11,685 nucleotides of DNA. Origin: Chloroflexota bacterium. GTDB taxonomy: Bacteria; Chloroflexota; Anaerolineae; UBA3071. Under the pieces are notes generated by a model. It was not told the origin of the DNA and ran no database searches. It saw only the letters and a list, made by a program, of their open reading frames with translations. Each line of letters opens with the position of its first letter. Position 1 is the stretch's first letter. Location of the stretch: assembly GCA_014383605.1 (NCBI GenBank), contig JACNHM010000333.1, positions 14,941 to 26,625 on the forward strand. The letters run 5' to 3'. The translations under genes were made by a program, and so were the position numbers. This document shows, piece by piece, positions 1 to 5,969 of the stretch.

Positions 1-37
1 GGCAAAACGGATGGAGGAACTGAAGGAGGAAATTGGC

Positions 38-307
38 ATGAAGACGATCACTTTGGAAGAACTGCAGGTTAATCCAGTAGCCGTACTGGACATGGCTGAC
101 GACCTGCTCATCATCAAAGACAGTAAACCTTATCGCCTGGTCTCTCGGCTGGATGAAGATGTGCTGGAAGATGTGCTGCTGCTTCAGCACCCGGCCGTTC
201 GAGAAACGATTTTAACCTCGGAAGCAAACCTTGCCGCGGGACGTTACCAAACCGTTGATGCATTGCTGGAAAAGTATGTCCATGAGCTATCAGATTCTGA
301 TTCCTGA
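38..307 (+). CDS. Phd/YefM-like antitoxin of a type II toxin–antitoxin pair
   Basis: This 89-residue acidic protein is the likely antitoxin: it would bind and neutralise the toxin encoded immediately downstream and repress their shared promoter, which lies outside the window. The N-terminal half (about residues 1–45: an MKTITLEEL start, an NPVAVLDMADD stretch, then a strand pair carrying KDSKPYRLVSRLDED) follows the Phd/YefM DNA-binding fold pattern. The C-terminal half (EANLAAGRYQTVDALLEKY) is the expected toxin-wrapping tail. I chose ATG 38 because AAGGAGGA at 23–30 lies 7 nt upstream; an in-frame ATG at 11 would add nine residues but has no visible ribosome binding site. The gene overlaps the toxin by 26 nt, as is usual for such pairs. 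The family call rests on pattern only. It could be a more distant antitoxin class. Confidence 0.72.
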   Translation: MKTITLEELQVNPVAVLDMADDLLIIKDSKPYRLVSRLDEDVLEDVLLLQHPAVRETILTSEANLAAGRYQTVDALLEKYVHELSDSDS

Positions 308-587
308 CAACATCACAGCCAAGTTAGAGACCTTTCCCCTCAGGGAACGGATTCGGATCCTCAGCAAGGTCAGAGAACAACTGACGGAGTGGCCCTTCCC
401 GCGAGGCAAAGTTATCAGAAGGGTTCGATACATTCGTGGGACGGTCTTTCGACTGCGTGTGGGTGGCTATCGGGTCTTCTATTACGTGAAGGGCGACGCG
501 GTGCATGTGTTGGAAATCTGTTCCAAGAAAGAGGCAGACCGCTACATCGCCAGCATCAGGAGAGAACAGATTCCGCCTGAAGAATGA
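282..587 (+). CDS. RelE/ParE-superfamily toxin
   Basis: This 101-residue basic protein is the likely toxin. The family includes ribosome-dependent mRNA endonucleases (RelE) and gyrase poisons (ParE), and the sequence does not tell me which applies here. The diagnostic stretch is residues 45–90: an arginine-rich strand (IRRVRYIRGTVFRLRVGGYR), then VFYYV, then VHVLEICSKKEADRY, matching the RelE/ParE beta-sheet with the LRxGxYRVxY motif. The first 40 residues form the two helices typical of the fold (DNITAKLETFPLRERIRIL). I prefer ATG 282, since a start farther upstream would lie deep inside the antitoxin; ATG 276 is an alternative. Only a weak GGAAA (268–272) precedes it, suggesting translational coupling to the antitoxin. 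Its TGA stop (585–587) overlaps an ATG at 584, so the STAND ATPase gene downstream may be co-transcribed. Confidence 0.75.
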   Translation: MSYQILIPDNITAKLETFPLRERIRILSKVREQLTEWPFPRGKVIRRVRYIRGTVFRLRVGGYRVFYYVKGDAVHVLEICSKKEADRYIASIRREQIPPEE

Positions 588-610
588 GTTGTTGGACGGG
601 AGAAAGGTTG

Positions 611-1291
611 ATGGACATTTGGGCACTGATCGTCGGACTGGCCGTGATCATCGGCATCGCGGCCGGCATTGTCCAGGTCTTGCAGTATGTGCAGGAACGG
701 CGGGAGAAGAAGCGCCAGCCGACCGCTGAAGAGGTCGTCACCTCATCCCCGCCAGCCCTCGCCGTGCCCAGCAACCTGCCGCCCCGGAGCGAATTCATCG
801 GGCGGGAGAAGGAGAAGGCGCGGGTGATGGAGGCGTTGGCCTCCCGCTGGCCCCTGACCTGCATTGATGGCATCGGCGGCATCGGCAAGACGGCATTGGC
901 CTTGGAGGTGGCCGGCGAGTGCCTACAGGCCAGCAAGGGCGAGGTCCCGGCCGATGGCACTCCCACCTTCGACGGCTTCATCTGGACCACGGCCAAGGAC
1001 CGGGAGCTGGCCCTGAACGACGTGCTGGACGCCATCGCCCGCACGCTGGACTATCCCGGCATCGCCCAACAGCCTCTGGAGGAGAAGCGAGAGTCCGTCC
1101 GCAAACTGCTGCAAACGAAGCCATATCTGCTCATCGTGGACAACTTCGAGACGGTAACCGACGACGCTGTGCGGGACTTCCTGCTACGGCTGCCGGAGCC
1201 GACCAAGGTACTCATTACCAGCCGGGAGCAGAAGCTGCGCCAGGGGCGGTGTCGCTCAAGGGGCTGGAGCAGGATGAGGCACTGGCTTTGA
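611..1291 (+). CDS. NB-ARC (STAND) ATPase, N-terminal part of a frameshifted gene
   Basis: This is the first part of a signal-transducing NTPase (STAND family), a class that acts as nucleotide-controlled switches in regulation and in phage defence. Residues 4–24 form one hydrophobic helix followed by a basic stretch (QERREKKR), so the protein is probably anchored in the membrane with the ATPase in the cytoplasm. The NB-ARC entry motif LPPRSEFIGRE is at about 56–66, Walker A GIGGIGKT at 87–94, Walker B LLIVDN at 173–178 and the sensor strand LITSRE at 201–206. After QG (212) the frame runs into a meaningless tail and stops at 1291, while the expected continuation lies in the -1 frame. ATG 611 is preferred because GGGAG (598–602) precedes it by 8 nt; ATG 584 overlaps the toxin stop and is an alternative. 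If the frame were restored the protein would have 702 residues. Confidence 0.7.
   Translation: MDIWALIVGLAVIIGIAAGIVQVLQYVQERREKKRQPTAEEVVTSSPPALAVPSNLPPRSEFIGREKEKARVMEALASRWPLTCIDGIGGIGKTALALEVAGECLQASKGEVPADGTPTFDGFIWTTAKDRELALNDVLDAIARTLDYPGIAQQPLEEKRESVRKLLQTKPYLLIVDNFETVTDDAVRDFLLRLPEPTKVLITSREQKLRQGRCRSRGWSRMRHWL
1243..1246 (+). other. Frameshift point in the STAND gene
   Basis: The upstream frame reads CAG GGG at 1241–1246. Continuing one base back gives GCG GTG TCG CTC AAG from 1246, which joins LRQG directly to AVSLKGL without loss of any expected motif. A one-base deletion in the GGGG run, a sequence error, or a -1 slip of the glycine tRNA on G-GGG would all give this. I see no standard X-XXY-YYZ slippery heptamer and no obvious strong downstream stem, so a mutation or sequence error is more likely than programmed frameshifting. 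Confidence 0.65.
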
Positions 1292-2718
1292 TCCGCAGCG
1301 AGGGCCGGCGGTTGGGGCTGGCCTCTGTAGAAAAAGCCGAAGAGCGAGTGTTGCTGCGCCTCTACAGGGCCACAGGCGGAGCGCCGCTGGCCATCAAGTG
1401 GGTCGTGGGGCAGATCAAGCAGAAGGGGCAATCGCTGGACACGATGCTGGCCGCTTTGCACGAGGCCAGAGGCGACATCTTCGAGGAAGTCTTCGCTCGC
1501 TCCTGGTCGCTGCTGTCCGAGGAGGCACGGCGCATACTGATGGTCATGCCCATCTTCGCCGCTTTGGCTTCACGGGCGGCCATCGAAGCGGCTAGCGACA
1601 TGCATTATTTCGCCTTGGACGAGGGGCTGGGACAGTTGGTGGAGATGTGGTTGGTGGAGGCTACTGATGAACTGGATGCCATTAAGCGGCGGTACAGCAT
1701 CCACCCGTTAACGCGGGCCTATGCGCATGAGCTTCTAAATAGAGACGTGGTGCTCAAGAACGAAGCGCGACAACACTTGGCAACCTACTTCCTGGCATTC
1801 GCTGAGGAATATGGGGGGAAAAGCTGGTGGGAATGGCGCGGCACGGAGATGTCAAAGTTTGACGAAATGGACATAGAGAGAGACAACATTCTTAACATCA
1901 TGAATCTGTGCTTTGAAGCGCAAGACTGGAAGCCTGTTGTGGAACTGATGCGGAGAATGAATCATCCTTTGTTACGGAGCGGGTATTGGGCAGAGCGGCT
2001 GGACTATGGTAAGAAGGCGCTGCAAGCTGCTGTAAGTCTTGGGGACGAGCTCAACGCAGCTTGGCTGAAAGTTGATACGCTGGGTTGGATGTACATGAGA
2101 CGGGGCGAGTACCAGAGAGCACGATCATCTATGATAGACGCTCTGGCATCATTTGAGAGAGCTGGTAATCTTGAAGGAACCTGCTTGGCGCTCCGCCTCT
2201 TGGGAGACGTCACAAGACGAATTGGAAACCTTACGGAGTCCCAACGACTGCTGGAGAGAGCGTTGGAGATAGCCAATGCCGAAGGCTACCAAGACATAGT
2301 CAGTGATGTATACCGTTTTCTTGGTCATCTGGCTCTGCAGCAACAGGAGCTTGACAAGGCGGTACAGTTCTACCATGAGGCGCTTTCAATAGCAGAACAA
2401 TCACCGGAGGGAAACGAGCAGAGGCTGAATAGCACTATTGTCAGCCTGGCTACTGCGATGTTGGCCCTCGGGAATGATAGTCAGGCGCAAGTGCTGTACG
2501 AGAGAGGCCTCAAGTTGGCTCAAAGCATGAGAAGGCAAGACGCCATCGCAGGCACCAAATTTGGATTGGCCAAACTCGCCGAGCGGCAAGGGCATCTTGA
2601 AGTGGCCTTGCGGCTAGCACGCGATGCCTTACAAATCTACGAGCGGCTGGTAGCGCAAGAGGGAGTGGAGGCACGCGGACTTGTGGAGAGACTGGAGGCG
2701 AAGTTGTCAGCGGATTAA
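1249..2718 (+). CDS. STAND ATPase, C-terminal part: ARC2/winged-helix and TPR repeats
   Basis: This open frame continues the NB-ARC protein. It begins with VSLKGLEQDEALALI, the usual segment after the sensor strand, then GGAPLAIKWVVGQI (the GLPLA-like motif) and RRYSIHPLTRAYAHELL (winged-helix end). From about 2050 to 2690 come five to six tetratricopeptide-type helical pairs with the pattern of small residues and a terminal A-x-x-Y/L (for example GEYQRARSSMIDALASFERA, GNLTESQRLLERALEIA, ELDKAVQFYHEALSIA). TPRs in STAND proteins sense a ligand or partner. The start given (GTG 1249) is only the first start codon after the frame change; there is no convincing ribosome binding site, so this part is probably made only if the frame is bridged. 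The last codons (LSAD and stop) lie in a copy of the TGTCAnCGGATTA repeat. Confidence 0.65.
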   Translation: MSLKGLEQDEALALIRSEGRRLGLASVEKAEERVLLRLYRATGGAPLAIKWVVGQIKQKGQSLDTMLAALHEARGDIFEEVFARSWSLLSEEARRILMVMPIFAALASRAAIEAASDMHYFALDEGLGQLVEMWLVEATDELDAIKRRYSIHPLTRAYAHELLNRDVVLKNEARQHLATYFLAFAEEYGGKSWWEWRGTEMSKFDEMDIERDNILNIMNLCFEAQDWKPVVELMRRMNHPLLRSGYWAERLDYGKKALQAAVSLGDELNAAWLKVDTLGWMYMRRGEYQRARSSMIDALASFERAGNLEGTCLALRLLGDVTRRIGNLTESQRLLERALEIANAEGYQDIVSDVYRFLGHLALQQQELDKAVQFYHEALSIAEQSPEGNEQRLNSTIVSLATAMLALGNDSQAQVLYERGLKLAQSMRRQDAIAGTKFGLAKLAERQGHLEVALRLARDALQIYERLVAQEGVEARGLVERLEAKLSAD

Positions 2719-2732
2719 CTGTCAACGGATTA
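2705..2732 (+). repeat. Tandem TGTCAnCGGATTA units at the STAND stop codon
   Basis: TGTCAGCGGATTA (2705–2717) and TGTCAACGGATTA (2720–2732) are two copies with one mismatch and a 15-bp period. The first supplies the TAA stop (2716–2718) of the STAND gene. The second is the outer left arm of the long palindrome that continues beyond the MITE-like element. The same core occurs again at 9056–9066 and, inverted, at 2941–2951 and 9120–9130. Confidence 0.7.
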
Positions 2733-2953
2733 GTACTACAGCCGCACCTATGCCAAATCGATCACCGAACCGCCCGTCACCTATGCTCTGATGATGGTTT
2801 GATGAGCGAAAGAACCCTGACTGGATCTCATAGCCCCATCCTGTGAGCGAAATGAGACAAAGTGCGGTTGTAGTATTAGGGGAACGGATTGAATGGAAAA
2901 GGCTAACGGGGCAAGACAATCCGTTCAATCCGCTCCAAGAATCCGTTGACAGT
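2718..2953. repeat. Long palindromic repeat interrupted by the MITE-like element
   Basis: ACTGTCAACGGATT (2718–2731) and its exact reverse complement (2940–2953) bracket the region. If 2734–2875 and one TTAG are removed, the left arm (2718–2733 plus 2880–2897) pairs with the right arm (2920–2953) at about 29 of 34 positions, including CGGATTGAA against TTCAATCCG; the loop is 2898–2919. The same architecture, TGTCAACGGAT followed about 15 nt later by another ACGGAT and then the inverted copy, is seen at 9054–9132, so this is an interspersed hairpin family. It may once have acted as a transcript end after the STAND gene. Confidence 0.7.
2734..2875. mobile_element. MITE-like element, 142 bp, with 14-bp inverted ends and TTAG duplication
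   Basis: TACTACAGCCGCAC (2734–2747) and GTGCGGTTGTAGTA (2862–2875) are inverted repeats matching at 13 of 14 positions. Both ends are flanked by the same four bases, TTAG (2730–2733 and 2876–2879), as expected for a target duplication. The interior holds no credible gene, so it must be moved in trans. TTAG fits the YTAR target duplication of the IS5 group, which suggests, but does not prove, that an IS5-family transposase mobilises it. Removing the element and one TTAG restores a long inverted repeat, which independently supports a real insertion. Confidence 0.75.
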
Positions 2954-2970
2954 GACCCGTTGACAATGAC
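2943..2970 (+). repeat. Two tandem 14-bp CCGTTGACAnTGAC units upstream of aroC
   Basis: CCGTTGACAGTGAC (2943–2956) and CCGTTGACAATGAC (2957–2970) differ at one base. The first overlaps the right arm of the palindrome. They end 21 bases before the aroC start codon. Each contains TTGACA, a perfect -35 hexamer, but no well-placed -10 follows, so a promoter role is not shown. Confidence 0.6.
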
Positions 2971-2991
2971 TCAAATTTTATGGAGAACAAC

Positions 2992-4191
2992 ATGCTACGC
3001 TTCCTGACCGCCGGCGAATCGCACGGACCGTGCCTGATAGCCATCATCGAGGGGCTGCCGGCCGGACTACTTGTGGACGAAGAAACCATCAACCGCGACC
3101 TGCGGCGGCGGCAGTCCGGCTACGGGCGCGGCGCACGGATGCAGATCGAGCAGGATCGGGTGGAGGTGCTGAGCGGCGTATGGCAGGGACGCACCACTGG
3201 CGCACCGCTGGCCCTGCGCATCGAGAACCGCGATGGGGCCAACTGGCGCGATCGGGACCTTCCCCCGCTCACCGTGCCTCGCCCCGGCCACGCCGACTAC
3301 ACTGGCATGGTCAAGTACGGCTTCGACGACGCCCGTCCCATCTCGGAGCGGGCCAGCGCCCGCGAGACGGCGGCGCGAGTGGCCGCCGGGGCGCTGGCCA
3401 GGCTGCTGCTGGCGGAATTCGCCATCGCCGTGGGCGGTTTCGTGGTCGAAATCGGCGATGTGGTCGCCCAGTTGCCCAATCTGCCGCCTGCCGAGCTCTG
3501 GGCGCTGGCCGAGGCCAGCGATGTGCGCTGCCCTGACGAGGCAGCCGCCAAGCGCATGCGAGCGGCCATTGACGCGGCGCGGGCGGCCGGCGATTCCCTG
3601 GGCGGCGTCTTCGTGGTCGTGGCCACGGGCGTGCCCGTGGGCCTGGGCAGCCACGTCCACTGGGAGCGCCGCCTGGACGCCCGACTGGCCTGCGCCGTCA
3701 TGAGCATCCCCGCCATCAAGGGGATGGAGATCGGCCCCGCCTTCGAGAACGCCAGCCTCCCCGGCACCCAAGTGCACGACGAGTTCCTCACACAGACCAC
3801 GCAACACGCAACACGCATCACGGATCACGCCTCACGCCTCACGCATCACGCATCACGTTTTACGTTTCACGTTTCACGTTCCACCAACCGCGCTGGCGGC
3901 ATCGAAGGTGGTATGTCCAACGGCCAGCCCATCGTCGTGCGGGCGGCCATGAAGCCCATCCCCAGCACGGTGACCCCGCTGCGCTCCGTGGACCTGCGCA
4001 CGGGCGAGCCAGCGCAGACCCAGTACCAGCGCTCCGACGTCTGCGCCGTGCCGGCGGCCACCGTCGTCGGTGAGGCCATGGTGGCCTGGGTCCTGGCCGA
4101 CGCCCTCCTGGAGAAGCTTGGCGGAGACAGCCTGCGCGAGATGAAAGAACACTTCAAGGTCAGCAGCATCGAAGGAGCCACCGAGCGATGA
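2992..4191 (+). CDS. aroC: Chorismate synthase carrying an in-frame heptamer-repeat insert
   Basis: The enzyme converts 5-enolpyruvylshikimate 3-phosphate to chorismate with reduced FMN, the last shikimate-pathway step, in the cytoplasm. All three family signatures are present: GESHGPCLIAIIEGLPAG near the N-terminus, ERASARETAARVAAGAL about a third of the way along, and RSDVCAVPAATVVGEAMV near the C-terminus; NRAGGIEGGMSNG and MKPIPS are also typical. I chose ATG 2992 because the protein then starts MLRFLTAGESHG as in homologues, with GGAG (2982–2985) 6 nt upstream; ATG 2980 would add four residues. The protein is 399 residues. Residues about 269–297 are encoded by a CACGNNN array (3798–3881) placed between VHDE and TNRAGG, normally a short flexible loop. 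The flanking motifs are intact, so the enzyme is probably active. Its TGA overlaps the ATG of aroKB (ATGA). Confidence 0.95.
   Translation: MLRFLTAGESHGPCLIAIIEGLPAGLLVDEETINRDLRRRQSGYGRGARMQIEQDRVEVLSGVWQGRTTGAPLALRIENRDGANWRDRDLPPLTVPRPGHADYTGMVKYGFDDARPISERASARETAARVAAGALARLLLAEFAIAVGGFVVEIGDVVAQLPNLPPAELWALAEASDVRCPDEAAAKRMRAAIDAARAAGDSLGGVFVVVATGVPVGLGSHVHWERRLDARLACAVMSIPAIKGMEIGPAFENASLPGTQVHDEFLTQTTQHATRITDHASRLTHHASRFTFHVSRSTNRAGGIEGGMSNGQPIVVRAAMKPIPSTVTPLRSVDLRTGEPAQTQYQRSDVCAVPAATVVGEAMVAWVLADALLEKLGGDSLREMKEHFKVSSIEGATER
3798..3881 (+). repeat. 12-unit CACGNNN heptamer array inside aroC
   Basis: Twelve consecutive 7-bp units run CACGCAA (twice), CACGCAT, CACGGAT, CACGCCT (twice), CACGCAT (twice), CACGTTT, TACGTTT, CACGTTT and CACGTTC. 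Their 84 bp equal 28 codons, so the frame of aroC is kept. The translation has a 7-residue rhythm (HASRLTH, HASRFTF, HVSRS). Each neighbouring unit matches its neighbours better than distant ones, as expected for growth by slippage. Confidence 0.9.
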
Positions 4192-5909
4192 ACCCCCAGC
4201 ACCACGGATCACGGATCACGGATCACGGATCACGGATCACAGATCACGGATCACGCACCACGTATCACGCATCACGCATCACGCATCACGGCAACCTCAT
4301 CATCACCGGCTTCATGGGCACGGGCAAGACCGTCGTGGGTCGGGAGGTGGCGCGGCGGCTGGGGCGGCAGTTCGTGGACATGGACGAGGTGATCGCCCAG
4401 CAGGCAGGCAAGCCCATCGCCGCCATCTTCGCCGAGGACGGCGAAGCGGCCTTCCGCCGCCTGGAAGCTCGGTTATGTCAAAAGCTGAGCCAACGACGCG
4501 GCCTGGTCATCGCCACCGGCGGTGGCATGCTCGTTTCTGAAGCCAACCGCCGCCGCATGGCAGGCAGTGGATGGATCATCTGCCTGAGTTGCCGCGTGGA
4601 GGAAATGCTGCGCCGCCTGGCCAGGGCCGACGACCGCCCGCTGCTGCAAGTGGCCGACCGGCAGGTGGAGATGGAGCGGCTGCTGGAGAGTCGTCGGGAG
4701 GCCTACGCCGCCATGCCCGCACAACTGGACACCACCGATCTGAGCACGGAAGAAGTGGTGGAACGGGTGATCGGCCTTTGGCAAACGTGGCGGGAAGAGC
4801 AAGGGACCGAGATCGTGCTGCCGGTGCGCGCCCCTGGCGGCGGATACGCCATCCACCTGAGATATGGAGCTTTGTCCTGCCTGGGTCAACGGCTGCGGGA
4901 GGCCGGGCTGGACGGCCAAGTGGTCATCGTCTCCAACCCCACCGTATGGCAGCACCACGGCCAGACGGTGGAGACGGCGCTACAGGCTGCCGACCTCGCC
5001 TTCTTCGTCTGCCTGATCCCCGACGGGGAGCAGTACAAGACGCTGGACACGGTGGCCACGCTCTACGAGCAGTTCGTCGCCGGTGGGCTGGACCGCAGCG
5101 GCACGGTGGTGGCGGTGGGCGGTGGCGTCGTGGGCGACGTGGCCGGCTTCGCTGCCGCCACCTACATGCGCGGCGTGCCCCTCGTCCAGGTGCCCACCAC
5201 CCTGCTGGCCATGGTGGATGCCAGCGTGGGCGGCAAGACCGGCGTGGACCTGCCGCAGGGCAAGAACCTGGTGGGGGCGTTCAAGCAGCCGGCGCTGGTG
5301 GTCATCGACCCAGAGGTGCTGCGCACGCTGCCGCCCGTCGAGCTGCGCTGCGGCCTGGCGGAAATCGTCAAAGCGGGCATTATCGGCAACCCGGATCTGT
5401 TTGAGCATCTGGAAAAGATTTCTGCGGATGTAGGGCAAGATGGCATCTTGCCCTACGAGGCCTGCAACTGGCCCTGGATCATCCGCCGAGCCCTGGAGGT
5501 CAAGATCGGCGTGGTGGAAGAGGACCCACTGGAGCAGGGGCGGCGGGCGGTGCTTAACCTGGGGCACACCGTGGGCCATGCCCTGGAGCAATTGAGCGGC
5601 TACACCCTGCGCCACGGCGAGGCGGTGAGCATCGGCCTGATCGCCGCGGCGCGGCTGGCCGTCGCCCGGGGCTCGTGCGACGCCACGTTGCCCGACCGCT
5701 TAGCAACGCTGCTGGACAAGCTGGGGCTGCCGACGAGCCTGCCGGACTACGCTCCTGCCGCCATCTGGGAAGCGATGCAGAACGACAAGAAGCGGCGCGG
5801 CCAGCGACTGCGCTTCGTCCTGCCGCGACGCATCGGCGAGGTGATCGTGAGCGACGAAGTGAGACGAGCCGACGTATTGGAAGTCCTGGAATCACTGAGC
5901 GCAGCGTGA
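4188..5909 (+). CDS. aroKB: Bifunctional shikimate kinase / 3-dehydroquinate synthase
   Basis: A fusion of two shikimate-pathway enzymes, as known from Thermotoga maritima AroKB. The kinase half (about residues 36–205) phosphorylates shikimate: Walker A GFMGTGKT at 41–48, FVDMDEVI with the shikimate-binding Asp, GEAAFRRLE, ATGGGML, and the lid arginine in DRPLL. The synthase half (about 210–573) makes 3-dehydroquinate from DAHP with NAD and a metal: DGEQYKT, VAVGGGVVGDVAGF, VPTTLLAMVDASVGGKTG, and metal ligands in LAEIVKAG, NLGHTVGHALE and LRHGEAV. Start ATG 4188 overlaps the aroC stop and has GAAGGAG (4171–4177) 10 nt upstream. Residues 6–33 come from a heptamer array (GSRITDH-type repeats) and precede the first kinase strand, so they are a translated, probably disordered tail. 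Residues 415–423 come from a 27-bp palindrome. All key residues are present, so both activities are likely. Confidence 0.94.
   Translation: MNPQHHGSRITDHGSRITDHGSRTTYHASRITHHGNLIITGFMGTGKTVVGREVARRLGRQFVDMDEVIAQQAGKPIAAIFAEDGEAAFRRLEARLCQKLSQRRGLVIATGGGMLVSEANRRRMAGSGWIICLSCRVEEMLRRLARADDRPLLQVADRQVEMERLLESRREAYAAMPAQLDTTDLSTEEVVERVIGLWQTWREEQGTEIVLPVRAPGGGYAIHLRYGALSCLGQRLREAGLDGQVVIVSNPTVWQHHGQTVETALQAADLAFFVCLIPDGEQYKTLDTVATLYEQFVAGGLDRSGTVVAVGGGVVGDVAGFAAATYMRGVPLVQVPTTLLAMVDASVGGKTGVDLPQGKNLVGAFKQPALVVIDPEVLRTLPPVELRCGLAEIVKAGIIGNPDLFEHLEKISADVGQDGILPYEACNWPWIIRRALEVKIGVVEEDPLEQGRRAVLNLGHTVGHALEQLSGYTLRHGEAVSIGLIAAARLAVARGSCDATLPDRLATLLDKLGLPTSLPDYAPAAIWEAMQNDKKRRGQRLRFVLPRRIGEVIVSDEVRRADVLEVLESLSAA
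4203..4293 (+). repeat. CACGGAT/CACGCAT heptamer array at the aroKB 5' end
   Basis: Twelve clear 7-bp units run from 4203 to 4286: five CACGGAT, CACAGAT, CACGGAT, CACGCAC, CACGTAT and three CACGCAT. A degenerate thirteenth, CACGGCA, ends at 4293. It begins 15 bases after the aroKB start codon and is read as repeats of H-G/A-S-R-I-T-D/H. No start codon lies between the array and the first kinase beta-strand, so a complete kinase requires translation through it. Confidence 0.9.
5430..5456. repeat. 27-bp palindrome translated inside the AroB half
   Basis: GTAGGGCAAGATG (5430–5442), one G, then CATCTTGCCCTAC (5444–5456) form a perfect 13-bp inverted repeat with a single-base centre. It occupies exactly nine codons (VGQDGILPY) of aroKB. 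It lies in the variable stretch between LFEHLEK and the WIIRRALEVK helix. It looks like a short interspersed palindrome accommodated in frame; whether it adds length or replaces native loop sequence cannot be told from one copy. Confidence 0.8.
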
Positions 5910-5910
5910 A

Positions 5911-5955
5911 CGGAACACGCAATACGCAGCACGTGGTGCGTGTTCCGTGTTCCGC
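5911..5955. repeat. Head-to-head heptamer relic and hairpin between aroKB and aroQ
   Basis: GGAACACGCA (5912–5921) is the exact reverse complement of TGCGTGTTCC (5937–5946), and CACG/CGTG sequences lie between them. The left side reads as CACGCAA, TACGCAG, CACG and the right side as the same 7-bp motif inverted (TGCGTGT, TCCGTGT, TCCGCG). It fills most of the 60-bp gap before aroQ and ends just before its ribosome binding site, so it could fold in the operon mRNA and affect aroQ expression or mRNA stability. Confidence 0.75.
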
Positions 5956-5969
5956 GATGGAGGGCAAGG

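Noticed and set aside
1241..1260. Programmed -1 ribosomal frameshift in the STAND gene
   Set aside because: There is only G-GGG for a single-site slip, no X-XXY-YYZ heptamer and no evident downstream pseudoknot; a mutation or sequence error explains it more simply.
2946..2976. TTGACA hexamers upstream of aroC as a promoter
   Set aside because: The hexamers belong to the tandem CCGTTGACAnTGAC repeat, and no -10-like hexamer is found 16–18 bases downstream of either; TCAAAT is 19 bases away and poor.
3067..3828. A 253-codon open frame opposite aroC
   Set aside because: Complement of a well-supported chorismate synthase; no ribosome binding site or family motif.
3798..4293. The tandem heptamers as a CRISPR array
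   Set aside because: Units are 7 bp and contiguous with no spacers, and the arrays are translated within aro genes; no cas gene is present.
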